Shown here: in pieces, positions 1 through 12,235 of the stretch
Layout: each line of letters starts with the position of its first letter
Position numbering within the stretch: the stretch's first letter is position 1
From: Gordius sp. MW1
Lineage: Eukaryota; Nematomorpha; Gordioida; Gordea; Gordiidae
NCBI GenBank assembly: GCA_964036665.1
Contig: OZ038529.1
Span: 23,384,060-23,448,059, forward strand
Direction of reading: 5' to 3'
DNA length: 64,000 nucleotides
The notes under the pieces: model-generated
The model's database searches: none
What the model saw: only the letters and a program-made list of their open reading frames with translations
What the model was told of the DNA's origin: nothing
Program-made: the position numbers and the translations under genes

Positions 1-1104
1 TGATTATATTTATAAATACAATTGTATTTTAATGACAAAAAACAATTGAAATATAGTTTTAAATATAAGATAAAGATGCTTAAATCATGTAAGAGAAAAT
101 GTGCTATTCGTTGCTTATGAACACTTATAAAAATAAAATATGATAATTTATTCATAGGATAATAAATATTTTATGTAAAAACTTATTTATTATATATATT
201 ATCATCAAATAATTATAAAATAAATGATAATCTAATACAATGATAATTTAGTTATAAATATTACGAGAACACTTTTAAATTAAAACGTTAAAAATTATTT
301 TAATAACAAGCTAACTTTAAGAACCCCCATTTGTTTTTCGCTCATATTAAAAAAATAGCATAATTATTCTTTTTTTCCCTTTATATTATGCTTATTAATA
401 GTGTATAAATACATGATAGTATAACTAAAAACTACATAGACTACTCATCTGCTTAAATAAATGTCCTCTACATTTGTCTTGTGGCCAACTTAGTTTAGCG
501 TATCTACTTTTATTAACATAGCATACGTTTTGATTAAAAATTGTTTCTTTTAAAAAATTCAACAATTGCATTAGCTTAACTATATTTATATTACTAAAAT
601 TTAAAGGAAAAATGATCAAGTTACTTACATAATATTATTAATATTAGATTATCTAAATTTTATAAAGCCCTTAAAATATCTAGTAAAATATAGCATATTT
701 CCATATATTCAGATTTTCTATGCTTCATTTATTTTTCTACATTTTAGCCTTTAGACGGACATGTATGGCTCCTATAATTAGAACTATTACCATAATTGTA
801 CATTAATCTATTAAGAAATTCTAAGTCATTAATCGTGTCACTTCTTTAATAAATTTTGCTGATCTCTTTCTTTAATTATATATACAAAATAAAATGACAA
901 AAAATGAATATTTATGATGGATATATACATTGTAGGTGGCCCGTCAACTTGCCGAAAACCATCTTGCCGAATTGAATGTCACAATGTTAAAACATGTCCC
1001 CCATTATAAAATGTCCCCCAACAATTAAGCATATTAACCATAAATTCGGATTAAAGTTAATACTTACGTATTTTTTATAATAAAATTGATAATTATTATC
1101 AAAG
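1..1104. other. A+T-rich intergenic DNA
   Basis: I see no exon-like reading frame here. Around 434 there is a stretch (catagactactcatctgctt) that matches the left end of the inverted-repeat element inserted in the SLC7 paralogue at 13182-13640. A relic of that family probably lies here, but its right end was not found. Confidence 0.5.
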
Positions 1105-2035
1105 GTAGGGAAAACCGGGGCTAGTCGTAGCCCGGGCTTACTATTATCTTTCTAATTATTTTTAAAAATAAAAATGATATTAAATCAAAATTTAAACCAT
1201 ATTTGTATTTTTTCATAAGGCATATGTAAAAAAAATTTTGTTTAGAAAAAACAAAATTTAAAATTTTTATTAAGAAAAAAAGATTTTTCGGGACTATTAG
1301 TAGCCTTTACAAAATTTTTTATTTTGCACATAAAATTTTTTTGGCTGAATATTTTGGATTGATTTAACTTTCATCTTATAAAGAGAGACTTTTTATATAA
1401 AAACCGTCTAATGATTAAATTTTTATATGCAACATAACATCTTAAATTATGGATTGTTTATGAAAATAGGGGTAGGGACTAGTTGGAGAGGGGCTACTGC
1501 TAGCCATTTTTCATAGTGTCTTACAAATGACAAGATTTAAAAAACAAAAAATTTTCTTTAATAATTAGTGTTATTTTGAATAGAAATAGACTATGATTAT
1601 ACATTACAAAACGATTAAAAGTTATTTTCCATTGCTAAATCCGTCATTTAAGTGTTCCTAAGTCAGATTGTCATCTTGACCCATTTTTATTTGTTTTATA
1701 AAAAAAATAATTATATTACATTTATTTTCTACATTTTTTATAATGGAACAATATTTTTATTTATTGAGTTAGCATACACTAATAAGAAGTGAAAACGTCA
1801 GAGTTAATCTAACGGCTAAGACTAGCCCCGGGCATTTTCAAAATTTTTTGGATTTTTGTTTTTTTAAACTTAATTTGTGAGAAAACTATTACTTATTTCC
1901 CTCCATATTTTTTCCCTATTGTAAAAATAGACCTTAAAAATATATTCCAACAAAAAAATTGGAAAAATTGTTTTTAGTTTTTTTAAAAAATGCGATTTAA
2001 TTTTTTATGGTTAAAGTAGCCCCGGTCTCCCTTAC
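1105..2035. mobile_element. Inverted-repeat (MITE-like) element with CCGGGGCTA ends
   Basis: The left end reads gtagggaaaaccggggcta (1105-1123). The right end (2017-2035) is its near-complement, tagccccggtctcccttac, matching about 16 of 19 positions. Internal copies of the same motif occur at about 1125-1140, 1490-1505 and 1812-1830. The body is A+T-rich with no coding frame. This looks like a non-autonomous DNA transposon of about 930 bp. I could not define a convincing target-site duplication. Confidence 0.6.
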
Positions 2036-2810
2036 TCAATTTAGGGCCTTCTTTATTATAATGGAGAGACGTTCGTTAATGTCCCAGGGTGAATTCGGCA
2101 AGATTGTTTTCGGCGAGTTGATAGGGCACCTAGATTGTACAAGTTTTATGAAATATGTGCATACATTTAATTCATACAAAAAAATAACTAGTCTACTATA
2201 AAATATATAATGCAAGAATATATCAGTAGTTTAATTGTGGCTATAATAAAATTAAGATTGAGATACTATTAAGTTGTGTCAACTATTTCAAATTGTTTAA
2301 TCTTTAATATAGAGAATTCAAAGTTAATTAATTTATTTAAAAATAAGAGTTTTAATCTAATGTCCGAGCGCTTGTTGTGGTGTTTGATATATATTAACTA
2401 ATGGCTTTTCATTACGCTTACTTAAAGGATTAAATAATTTAATTAAAAAACCAATATTTAATAAAAGCTTTGTCGTGGAAAGTTCTCTCTCTAAATACTT
2501 TGTAAATTAAACTAAACTGTATATTGAAAATTTAAGGAGACATTTTAAAAATATTTTAAAATTTTTTTCACATGAGGGACTTATAATTCATTTCGTTAAA
2601 ATATTATTTGAGTTGTAATTTAGATTTTATAAATTAAAATTATTGATTTTTTTTATATTACAAAATTATGCTATGTATAACAAAGGGGAAATTTTTTAAA
2701 ACCCTAAACTAAAAAATCATTTTTAAGTCGGCTTTGTAGTATGCTTGCACGCTATTATTATTAATCAAAGACCTAATGTTAATAAGAACATGCCTATTAA
2801 TATAATAACG

Positions 2811-2938
2811 CATGGGGGTAGCCAGGGGGGCAGGGAGGGGCGGCTGCTCCCTTCTAACTCTAAAAATGTGTTGAAATTTATAAATTATGGCTTTGAATTT
2901 AAAAAAATAATAATTCTCCCTAAATCATTTTGCCCCTC
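2811..2938. mobile_element. CATGGGCGTAGCC-family MITE, right end missing
   Basis: It begins catgggggtagccagggggg and has the G-rich then A+T-rich body typical of this family in the window. It is flanked by an exact 8-bp repeat, taataacg, at 2803-2810 and 2939-2946, as expected for hAT-type insertion. The right terminal inverted repeat (ggctacgcccatg) is absent although the flanking repeat is flush, which is odd. Confidence 0.6.
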
Positions 2939-3464
2939 TAATAACGTGTAAGACTAATTTATCCTTATTGCTATATGGCTAATTGCGTGGGGGGGGGGGC
3001 AAAGAGGGTCACCTGCCATCCCAAATTTAATAATTCTTATAATTTCCTGAATTTAGTGTTACAAATCTATCATATTGCCTCTTCCTAAACCATTTCATTT
3101 TATTTTATCTTTAAAATAAATAGCGGATGTAAAAGAGATAAAATAAATTTTTTAAATTTTTTATTTTCAATCAGGGAATTTTTTTTTGATAAAAAATGTC
3201 CAATTTGTCTTTTTTAGTCAATTAATTTTGATTGGTCTGGGAAGATTTAAAAAGAATATACTCTCTCAGTCGTAATAAACACACGCACAAGCACACACTA
3301 CCTGTATAATAATAATCAATAATTTTTGCTGGAAAAGCGCATCCACAATTTTTTTACTTAATATGAACTTACAAAAATTATATTTCAAATTTTTTTTAAT
3401 TAAATCAAAAAATGATTACAAATTATATATTTTTGTTCGTTATTTTCCAGCTAAACCTAATTAA

Positions 3465-6400
3465 ATGAAATTTCACATGACCCTTACGATTGACTTATTA
3501 ATATTCGCTATAATATGTGATATAAAAACTGTTTTGAGTGAAATCTCTGAAATATCATCAATTTTAAATTTTTCTGATACCTCAAAATCTCAAGCCAATA
3601 TTAAGCTAGTATTTAATTTATATGGGAATGCAATTAATGGCTATTATATTATTTTACCTGTTGGAACACCAGCTCAGCAGGTAATAACAAAAAGATAAAT
3701 ATACACATATTTTTTTGTAAAAAATCGTAAAAATCTATCATTTTAAATAAAATTTTTTATTATGAATTCTTGGTAAATATTTATTTTAAATAATGCAATA
3801 GCTTTGTTTTATCTTAATCGCACATAGAAAGAATAATAGAAATGTACATTTATAATTAACCGACTAGTCCCATTGATTTATTTAAATTTTCTATATTTAA
3901 TGTTTGATTATAGTATCAGCATGTATCATAATAATTTTTAGATATTTTAACAATTATCTGATTGAATATTCTAAAATAAAATGAATTAATTAATACCTGC
4001 TGCTTTTTCCTGTCTATCTAACCCTATGATAGGTGTTAGTGTTGTAAAACCGGCTGGGTTAGGTTTGGTCGACCTTTGATTTTAGTCAACTAAACATAAA
4101 CAGACCCACAGCCATTTTTACAACACCAATAGGTGCTTTTATGAAAAAAAATTAAACATATATCTTTGCAAAATTTTATTAAAATATACTTTCTTAAATT
4201 AAAAATTTAAAACATAAAATAATAAGTTTAATAATGATTTTTTCAGACTAGGGATGTATATTATCATTTTAGCCATTTAGAATAATTTAAACTTAATAAA
4301 CTTTCAAAGTTTGACATGGCCCAAACTAATGTAAATCTAATTACATTATCTTTTTTATAATGGACTTTTGGTGTGGTCTCCCATAAAAGGATAATTTTAA
4401 TTTAATTTAACCATAATTTTCCTTTAACAAACCATGATGATAAGTAGATTTAAATTAATATTCAATAAATTGTAGAAATAATCGATTTAAACTCAATTTA
4501 CACTTCCTTTTTATTACGACAGATGAAATTTTTAATAGATACGGGAAGTAGCAATATAGCACTGTTGTGTGAAAAGAATATCAACACCGCTTACTATTTC
4601 CACCCTAAAAAGTATTATTCACATAAAAAAAGATAATTTTAGAATTTATAAATTAAAAAATAAAATACTAAGATATATCATCTTCTTTTTTTAAATCATA
4701 TGATTAGTTCGTCGACATTCAGTCTCGGTCACATGTTACTTTACGTACCATATTCTCAAGGTACTTGGATCGGTTATTTAGGCAATGATATTTTTACATT
4801 CACCGATACCCATAATAAGACGCATAAAGTAAATTTCTAAAAATTTATTTATTTTTATAAATTATTTTTGCCCCCAAAAAATAAATTATTAAACAAATAT
4901 GCTTTGCATATAAAAAAATGGAGAAATCCTAGATTTATTTTTTATCTAATTAATTGTATAATTTATACAATGAGAATTAACAATGACTCAATATAATCAT
5001 CCTCAAGGGTATATTCTTGATCAATAATTATTTTAAGACGTGTGTGAATCAATAATATTTTGGAAATAATAATAATATCTATAGGTTATTTTTGATATTG
5101 GATGTATACGAAAATCTCATGATATATTTTACCCTGGGTGTCCTTGGGATGGTATATTGGGATTGGCTCATAAAGATATATTACAAGTACGTGTTGTTAT
5201 AACAAATTAGACCAAATAAGGTTTCAACACCATTAAAACAATAAATTTAGAAATTAAAATTAAATGTTAATTATATATTTTTAATAAATTTTTAAAACGC
5301 GCCAATAATATTGATATTAATCTGATAAAAGAGTGGAATTAGTTTGAAAAATATTTTAAGATTCTATTATAATATGATAACTTTAAAATATTTTTTCCAA
5401 ATCGCTGCAGTATAAAAATTAAAGAATACGTGCTTATAAAATAATCTTTAAAATATTATTGATTATTTATCATCATTAATATAATAAGTTTTGTTAATTT
5501 CGTATTTTATTTGCAGCCCGATACGAAGAAAATGTTCTCTTTTATAGATACTTTAAAGAAATCCCTGGGGATGGACTCTAAATTTGAAATTACTATTTGT
5601 CCAACAAACCCTACTTCTAAAGCACCTATGGGAGCCTTAGTATTTTTAATACTTATTGGATTTATTTATTTATACAGATTTTACAAAGAAGCGCGAACCA
5701 TTCGAATGATTTGGCGCCCAAAACAGGGGAGGCCGTTTTTAAAGGTCACGTGGTCAAACGATGGTTTTACAATATGGTTTTGGCGGGAATTTATGTGAAT
5801 GAATCATCCCTAGAGGAGGATTGTAGATTTTTAAATGTATTTGACGTTCTTTTAGACACAGGCACAACTGACATCAAAATGCCTAGGATTTTTATCCAAA
5901 AAATTATTGATCACTTCAAACTCACCACATACTATAAAGTTAGTATATGATTTTGTATATATATAATAATGCATTAATGGATAAACACATAGGCGTAGCC
6001 AGGGGAAAGCAGGGAGGCATGGACTCAGCTAGGTTTTGGATTAGGGGGGGGGGGCGAAACGTGTAAAAGTTCCATTAGGGGGGGGGCAAGACATAAATTC
6101 ATGTAGGGAGGGGCAGCTTTCCCCTCTAAATCTAAAATTTAATATAATTATAGCTTAAATTACAAAAAATTATCATTTTATCGCTCCCTAAATCATTAAT
6201 TCCCCCCTTTCTAATTTCAAATCTGCCTACGCCCATAAATTCACATATTAACACGTCAAACTCAGTTAACAAAATATTTCTACAATGATAACTTGGAGTT
6301 TATAAGATATCAAATTAAATATGAAACATAGTAACAAAACACTTGGTGTTCACTATTTTTAAATTCATCAACTTCAAATATTAATATAACATATTTTTTT

Positions 6401-7349
6401 AACCACAAAGTTTAATATTTATTACAAACAGGTCAATAGTTTTACTCTAGAGTCATCAACAAATCCGGTGCTGTGCTTCAATGAATCCTACACCATTGAT
6501 CGATATAGGCTACCATTAATTTCCATCGAATTCATTAGTAAAGCCAAAAATATGACATTTAAACTGATCTTGTCATCGGACGATTATCTCATACCCATAA
6601 ACATGAGTGATGAGACATTCTCAGCTGATAGTAATGGAGACAATAAAGGACAAATGGCGCGTCGGTGTTTTAAATTTACTTTCAGCGAAGCAGAAACAAG
6701 TACAACATTCTATTGTTAAAATCTAAAACAACATGTTTTCTAATAAACAATTTTTAACCTTAAATACTTATTGTAATTAGTTGAATGTGTTTCGTTTCAG
6801 ATATAGTGATAGGGGCTATAGCGATGAAAGGTTTAACATTGTTGTATGATCGTGAGACGTCTAGCGTAGAATTTAGTATGCCATCTAGTCAATTATGTAG
6901 AAATCAAACTAACTTAATACCCAAGCTTCTTGGCCCAATGCCTTATCCCGGTATTTTATGAAATTTACTTCCAAAAACATTTATATTATATAATTCCTTT
7001 TTACAAAACATTTCCTCAAATATTTCATATAAAATTATTTTTTTGAAAATACTAATCATTTAGTATTTTTATAAAATACATACTTTTTGAAGATGAAAGA
7101 AATAAAAAGATAGGAAATATAAATATTATTTTTATGTTTTATATAATTTTAAAATATACTCGTTAATTCTGTAAAATGTTAGATGATTTGTTAAAGCATT
7201 GCACAAATACAAAAGGATTGCTATCACCGTATCATGTTATGATAACTAGTGCCTACATAATAGCCACATTTTGTATGGTCATATTTTTGACTGTTATAAC
7301 CACTTCACAGTGCAGAAATGCCACAAAAAGATTGAAAACCCATCGATAA
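3465..7349 (+). CDS. BACE-like (beta-secretase family) membrane aspartic protease
   Basis: Predicted type I membrane aspartyl endopeptidase of the secretory pathway. Exons joined by hand: 3465-3680, 4523-4611, 4708-4828, 5085-5186, 5517-5639, 5678-5938, 6432-6714, 6801-6950, 7183-7349. They total 1512 nt in one frame, or 503 aa, close to human BACE1 (about 500). The N-terminus is a hydrophobic signal peptide starting MKFHMTLTIDLLIF. The first active site is FLIDTGSSN (spanning 4523-4580) and the flap is LYVPYSQGTW. Then come WDGILGLAH and the second active site LLDTGTTDIKMP (about 5848-5883; human BACE has DSGTT). A conserved late strand (GAIAMKGLTLLYD) precedes a single membrane segment (about residues 460-485) and a short basic tail ending KRLKTHR. 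Flap and both catalytic aspartates are intact, so it should be active. The substrate is unknown; BACE is best known for shedding membrane proteins. Assignment rests on family resemblance, and BACE1 versus BACE2 type is not decided. It converges on the SLC7 gene, with stop codons 370 bp apart. Confidence 0.9.
4036..4129. mobile_element. Short MITE, TTRGTGTTGTAAAA ends (intron 1 of protease)
   Basis: Ends ttagtgttgtaaaac and tttttacaacaccaa are inverted repeats. The inner sequence cggctgggttaggtttggtc is shared with elements at 10758-10948 and about 28552-28675. A short repeat, taggtg, flanks both sides. The element is only about 94 bp and sits in an intron. Confidence 0.6.
5640..5677 (+). other. 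38-bp mini-intron in the protease gene
   Basis: Reading straight through 5630-5680 keeps an open frame (95 aa) but gives a hydrophobic stretch foreign to the family, then loses the second active site. Removing gtatttttaatac...ttatacag (38 bp, GT-AG) moves the frame to the one that encodes VVKRWFYNMVLAGIYVN and the DTGTT motif. The total coding length then stays a multiple of three. This explains two overlapping open frames in this exon. Confidence 0.8.
5988..6236. mobile_element. CATGGGCGTAGCC-family MITE (intron 6 of protease)
   Basis: Starts cataggcgtagccagggg and ends ctgcctacgcccat, inverted-repeat termini of the family. Contains two poly-G tracts. About 249 bp, longer than other copies, probably through internal duplication of the G-rich segment. 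It lies wholly in the intron 5939-6431. Confidence 0.65.
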
Positions 7350-7719
7350 TGGTTGTTTTGTATTAATTATTTATTAATATCTATGATTTATTCAAATTAT
7401 TTATAGACGTTTTAAATGCTACTCTAGACAGTTATATGTTCAAATCATATACATTGAAAATTTTGGAATAAAACATCATAATATATTAAATAACAGGGTT
7501 TATCTATCGACATTATTTCTAATATTTAATTTATTTTGAAACAATATCTATATAAAAAGAGTATACACAATTATATATAAGATTAACTTGGTCATAATTT
7601 TAAAGATGACTTATTTTCAATTGGTAGCGAATTCGCAACTTTATCGGGCGATGTAATCAATAATATTTTTTGTAGAGTTCTACTAATACTATCTAATGAA
7701 AAATAGTACAAAATATGTT
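7350..7719. other. Intergenic gap between convergent genes
   Basis: This A+T-rich gap lies between the stop codons of the protease (+) and the SLC7 transporter (-). An AATAAA at about 7467 could be the protease polyadenylation signal. No coding frame was seen. Confidence 0.5.
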
Positions 7720-10700
7720 TTAATTGTTTTTACTTGTACAAGTCAGTTTGTTACCCCATTTTTTACTTAGGTAATATACAGGAAAAGCTATATATTAATA
7801 AATATTGTAATTAAAAAATTTATTATTAACTTTTTAAACAATAATTAAGTCAATAACAAAGTTGTAAACAAAATAGTTTACCCGTCGCTAAACTAATAAG
7901 GCCCATGAGTCCTATATCCTTCGGTTTGGACAAGATGGGAGATATGACCAGAAAAAGACATACCAAGAAACAAAATATATGGAGGCATATATTGAGCTAA
8001 TAAAATAGTTTTATATATGTTAATTTATAATTTATGGTAAAATTACTTTAATTGGTCTTATAAGATCCTTCCTTTTGAATCTTAAAAAAATGAGGGCTAG
8101 AATACATTGCCCAATGAAGAAGAAAAATATGAAACAGAAAAAATTAATTAGGGACCCTAGATCTTTTCCAGTCAAATATATCATGGATATTAGACCCTAA
8201 TAAGATGTAAAAAAAACAAATATAAACTAAATATTTAAAAATATAAATTTACCAATTTTTATGTAAAAGATTGGAGTTTTTAATATAATCATTAATTTTT
8301 TAAATCAAGGTTAGCAAGAAGAACATAATTATTAAAATTATACAATGGCTAAAAAAAATAATTTTATTACTGTTTAAGATAAAGTTTTATTTTTCTTTAA
8401 AATGTATCAATATCTTAGCTTAATTAATATTTAAAAAAATATATGTTTTTTATTAAAATTTATGTTAGTACAATTTCTTAAAATATTTGAATTTTACTAA
8501 AGATAGGATAGCAGGTACTGGCGTAAGAGCTTTAACATGAATCATGGCAAAAACTTCTGGTAATTGTTTTTCTTGAGCCCCAATCAACAATATTCTATCA
8601 TTTAATTTTAAACATAAAAAACCAAATTTTTTTTATTAAAAAATACCTTCCTGATGTAAATAAAATACCATTGGCACTTCCAATAGCTGATAGAGCTACA
8701 AAGAAAGGCATTACCCAAACCAATCTAGGGTCAATTTTTTGTGAAAAATCCTTTAATAAATATTAATAAACTTTAGCAAAGTTATTTGTTTATAATATTA
8801 TTTTTAAAAATAATAAATATAAATAATTAAAAAAAAATAAACTAAATAAAGTAATTACAAAAGCAACAGCCAAGGAAGATTTGATTTCTGCTGGAGTCAA
8901 GACGGATAAATAAGCTACATTGGTTAATAGGTAAACGAGAGTGACTATGGGCATAGCTATAATAATTGCCAATGGTAAATTTCTGTTTTTATAAATAAAT
9001 AATGTGCTCAATTATATCATAAATATTAATAAAAAATAAAATATTAATTTCGAATCTTACTATTTTATGTCTAAAATACTAATATAAAATGTAAGAATTT
9101 ATGTATAAATTAAAGAAAAAACTTAAATAACATAGCTTTAAAAAATGCCCGAAGAAAAATTAAATTTCTTAGCTTTTCCCAATCCCAGTTTTTAAATATT
9201 TCCCGCTGCAACCAGCATAATATTTATTAATTTATACACTAAACCATCAATAAAAATTGATTTTTTAATATTACTTAAAGTTTTATTGGTGATATTTTTA
9301 CCTTTTTACATATTTTTTTATATTTTATTTTAAGATATAATTTATTAGCTGTTTAGTTTAATATAAAATAAAATAATCCTTTATTAAACAACGTATAATT
9401 TATATATATAAATTGGTAAAACTGAATTTCCCAAATTTTAATTTTCAATTTAATTGCTATGCAGTTTATGGGCTCTGTCCGTCCTGTCCTGTCCAACTTG
9501 TAATTTTTAATAACACTAGATTCTGTTAGAGTTTTTAGACAAATGTGTTTTTAGATTTTTCCCTATACCTCAAGTTTTTGAAAAATATGATGTCAAAGTA
9601 GCTAAAAACAGCGAATTTGGCGTTTTTCAAACGTCTAATTTGCAGATTTTCGGTAAAATTTTAATTTAATAAATTTGATTTTTAAATAAAGGGGAGAGGA
9701 AACAAAAATTTATACCCTAGCTTTAATAAATTTTATATCTCTATCTTTTTGCATTGACAAATTGCCCCCAACTAAGGCCAATTTTTTTTAGTTTAACGAA
9801 GAAAAAGCGTTTGTATATTTTATAAAAATTGTTTTTTATCTAATATAAATATGCATTTTTTGTGAAATTAATTGTTTGACTGACCTATTGGGATTTTTCA
9901 TTTCTTCCGTTACGAAATTAAGAAAATTCCTACGTCAATATTTTTTATATATTAGTTTAAGTAGAAAAAAACAATATTTTACCATCCAGCAAAAGCGAAT
10001 AAACCAGAATAAAAAGCCAGAGATAAATCTTTTCCTGTATTTGTGCCTTCGAAAGCATTTTGAAAATTTTCTGTATGACCTTAATAATTTATTTTTCAAA
10101 CAAAAACAATACAAAAAAACTAATTTAAAATGGATTTAAAAATTTAATTTTACCCTGGGCTAACTTATAAACACCACAAGCAATGATTCCCCCGAGAGCT
10201 ATCAATTTTGCTGCGGTAAATATGTCTTGAAGTTTCATCGTCAATCTCACACTAACACAATTCACTACCATTAATAGCACTATATTCGAAATTAAAATAA
10301 TAAAAAAATATAAATTTTAAAGCTTTAATTTGTCCTGAAAAATATTTTTATTTCAAGACTTATTGGTAAAAATTAAAGTGCCAGGGATGGCTACGACCCT
10401 TAGTAACTTAAGAACCTCTCTTAAACAAATGTAAAAATTTATCATCGTTATTACATATGACCCCAAAATATTTATTTAGACTAAGCAGAAAATCAGGTAG
10501 AAAGTTGTAAATCCAATACAATTTCGATTCATAGCATTATGTCTACTTGTAAAAGCGGCTGGATTTTGTTTGGTCGCCATTAATTCACTATATTTTTCAT
10601 TTATATTTATTATAATTTGGAAATTAATAAATTGTAATCTCACACAAAAATGGCATAGAGATTATATTGAATGTGGTAAGGCAAATTTAACTAAGTGGAA

Positions 10701-11452
10701 ATTTAAAAAGACAGCTTTTCCATTTAAACATAAAGTGAAAAATTGTATACATATGATAGTGTTGTGAAACGGCTGGATTTTATTTTATCGGCGTTTGGTT
10801 TTAGTAGACTAAGCAAAAACTGACAAAGGCTTTTTGGTCTGTTTTTGTTAGTCGACCTCTAGGCTTAGTGGAAATTTAAAAGTCGACCGTTAGTTTTAGT
10901 TAAAGAAAGGTCGACCAAACAAAACCCAGGCGTTCTTAAGACCACACTAGTATATATAATGATATAATATAGAATTTGAGACTTACTTAAACCTAGCGCT
11001 GCTATAATCTTAGCAACGATATCTGTATGTCTTTTGGCCTCAGCTTCGGGCAAATGTTCCAAGTTCAAGAAGGGTTTGCTAGCGTAATACCCGAAAGATA
11101 AGTTGACTATGGTTAAAAGCAATGGACGCACCACAACTATATTAATCCATAGATATATAAATCCGGCTAAGGGGCCGAATGCTTCCAAAATATAAGCATA
11201 ATCGCCACCACTCCTTCGTACGGTAGTTCCTAGCTCGGCAAAAGATAAAGCTCCTAGCATAGAAAAAATCCCGGATAGAGCCCATATCACTAAACTGGCA
11301 CCAGGGCTACCACTGTATATTAGGGCAGAGCCTGGCGTTATAAAAATACCGCTCCCTATGATACAACCCACTATTATGGTGACGCCGTTTAGTAATGTAA
11401 CGCTCTTCTTCATTTCTAAACGCTTAGCGTCGGGCTCCATTTCTGTGGCCAT
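7720..11452 (-). CDS. LAT-type SLC7 amino-acid transporter (complete)
   Basis: Multipass plasma-membrane amino-acid exchanger of the APC/LAT family (SLC7 light chains). Exons joined by hand, 5' to 3': 10987-11452, 10154-10279, 9983-10079, 9885-9929, 8859-8982, 8647-8750, 8498-8594, 8047-8196, 7882-7996, 7720-7787. They total 1392 nt, exactly in frame, 463 aa, normal for the family. The N-terminus is cytosolic ([20 protein letters not shown]), then TM1 contains the substrate-binding [11 protein letters not shown]6 follows with [12 protein letters not shown] and the family string [14 protein letters not shown]8 contains [15 protein letters not shown]. The tail reads [12 protein letters not shown]. 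Vertebrate LATs carry a cysteine in the loop between TM3 and TM4 that binds the 4F2hc/rBAT heavy chain. That loop here ([19 protein letters not shown]) has none, so the protein may act without a disulfide-linked heavy chain (inference). Start: first Met upstream of TM1. Promoter side faces the paralogue at 12236. Confidence 0.9.
9450..9510. repeat. Solo end of the TTGCTATGCAATTTATGGG element
   Basis: ttgctatgcagtttatgggc followed by gtccgtcctgtcctgtcc matches the left end of the composite element at 30574. It lies in intron 4 of the SLC7 gene. No partner end was found nearby. Confidence 0.5.
10758..10948. mobile_element. MITE with AGTGTTGTGAAAC ends (intron 1 of SLC7 gene)
   Basis: The left end agtgttgtgaaacggctgg and the right end (accaaacaaaacccagg... 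accacact) are imperfect inverted repeats of the same family as 4036-4129. A further left end, gtaaaagcggctggattttg, occurs at about 10550, suggesting nested or tandem copies in this intron. Confidence 0.55.
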
Positions 11453-12235
11453 TTTGAAGTGTACTTTGGGTAGATTGGATTTGGATAAGACGGGATAGGT
11501 TCCTAGAATAAATCCTTTTTAATATAAATTTTCATAAGAAACGGATAGTTGTGGAAAAGATGTCTAATATTATATTATAATGTATGACGTAAATTTAAAA
11601 AGGTGTAAATAGCCCGCAGCTTAATATTTTGGCAAGTGTTTTTATCATAGGAAACAGAAGGAAATGGGAGGGGGGGGGGGCTTGTTTTGATGGCTTAAAT
11701 TGTCCCCAACTGTCTTAATTTATGCGGGTGGGAAAATATATTTCCTACCAAGGAAAAACAAGAGAGCGCAACACAACACTTTAATAATAAGGGTTGATGC
11801 ACTTAAAATGTCAAAAAGACACCCTTTTATTATACCCATAAAAAACAAAAAAACAATTTTTCGGATATTTTCCATATATAAAAGTATATATTGTTTAGTT
11901 GACATTTTATCGATTTTCGGAGAGCTTTTTTTACATTTCACCAGGGCTTTTCTTTATATTCCACATTCTAACTTAACCGTAAGTTATTTTAAACTATATA
12001 CCACACGGCATATTTATAAACTATCAAGATATAATCAAAATTTAATTAGATATTTTGGATTTAAGGGGGGGGGGGGGTAGTTTGCCCCTCTCTGCCCCCC
12101 CCCTGACTAAGTGTATGGATATACATGTTTCTTAAAATGCTTATTTTAAAATATTAAGGCTTATTTAATATAAATATTGTATGATATTAAATTTTAAAAA
12201 AACCTTATCCCTTTTGGTTTTAATTTAGTATAGCT
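11453..12235. other. Divergent intergenic region between SLC7 paralogues
   Basis: The two transporter genes are head to head, so this 0.78-kb gap should hold both promoters. It contains poly-G tracts at about 11669 and 12065 and a fragment of the G-rich MITE family at 12063-12110. The open frames at 11700-12080 on both strands have no family features and I treat them as non-coding. Confidence 0.5.

Noticed and set aside
11700..12080. 126-codon frame between the SLC7 genes
   Set aside because: No signal, domain or splice context, and an overlapping frame exists on the other strand; it lies in the likely divergent promoter.
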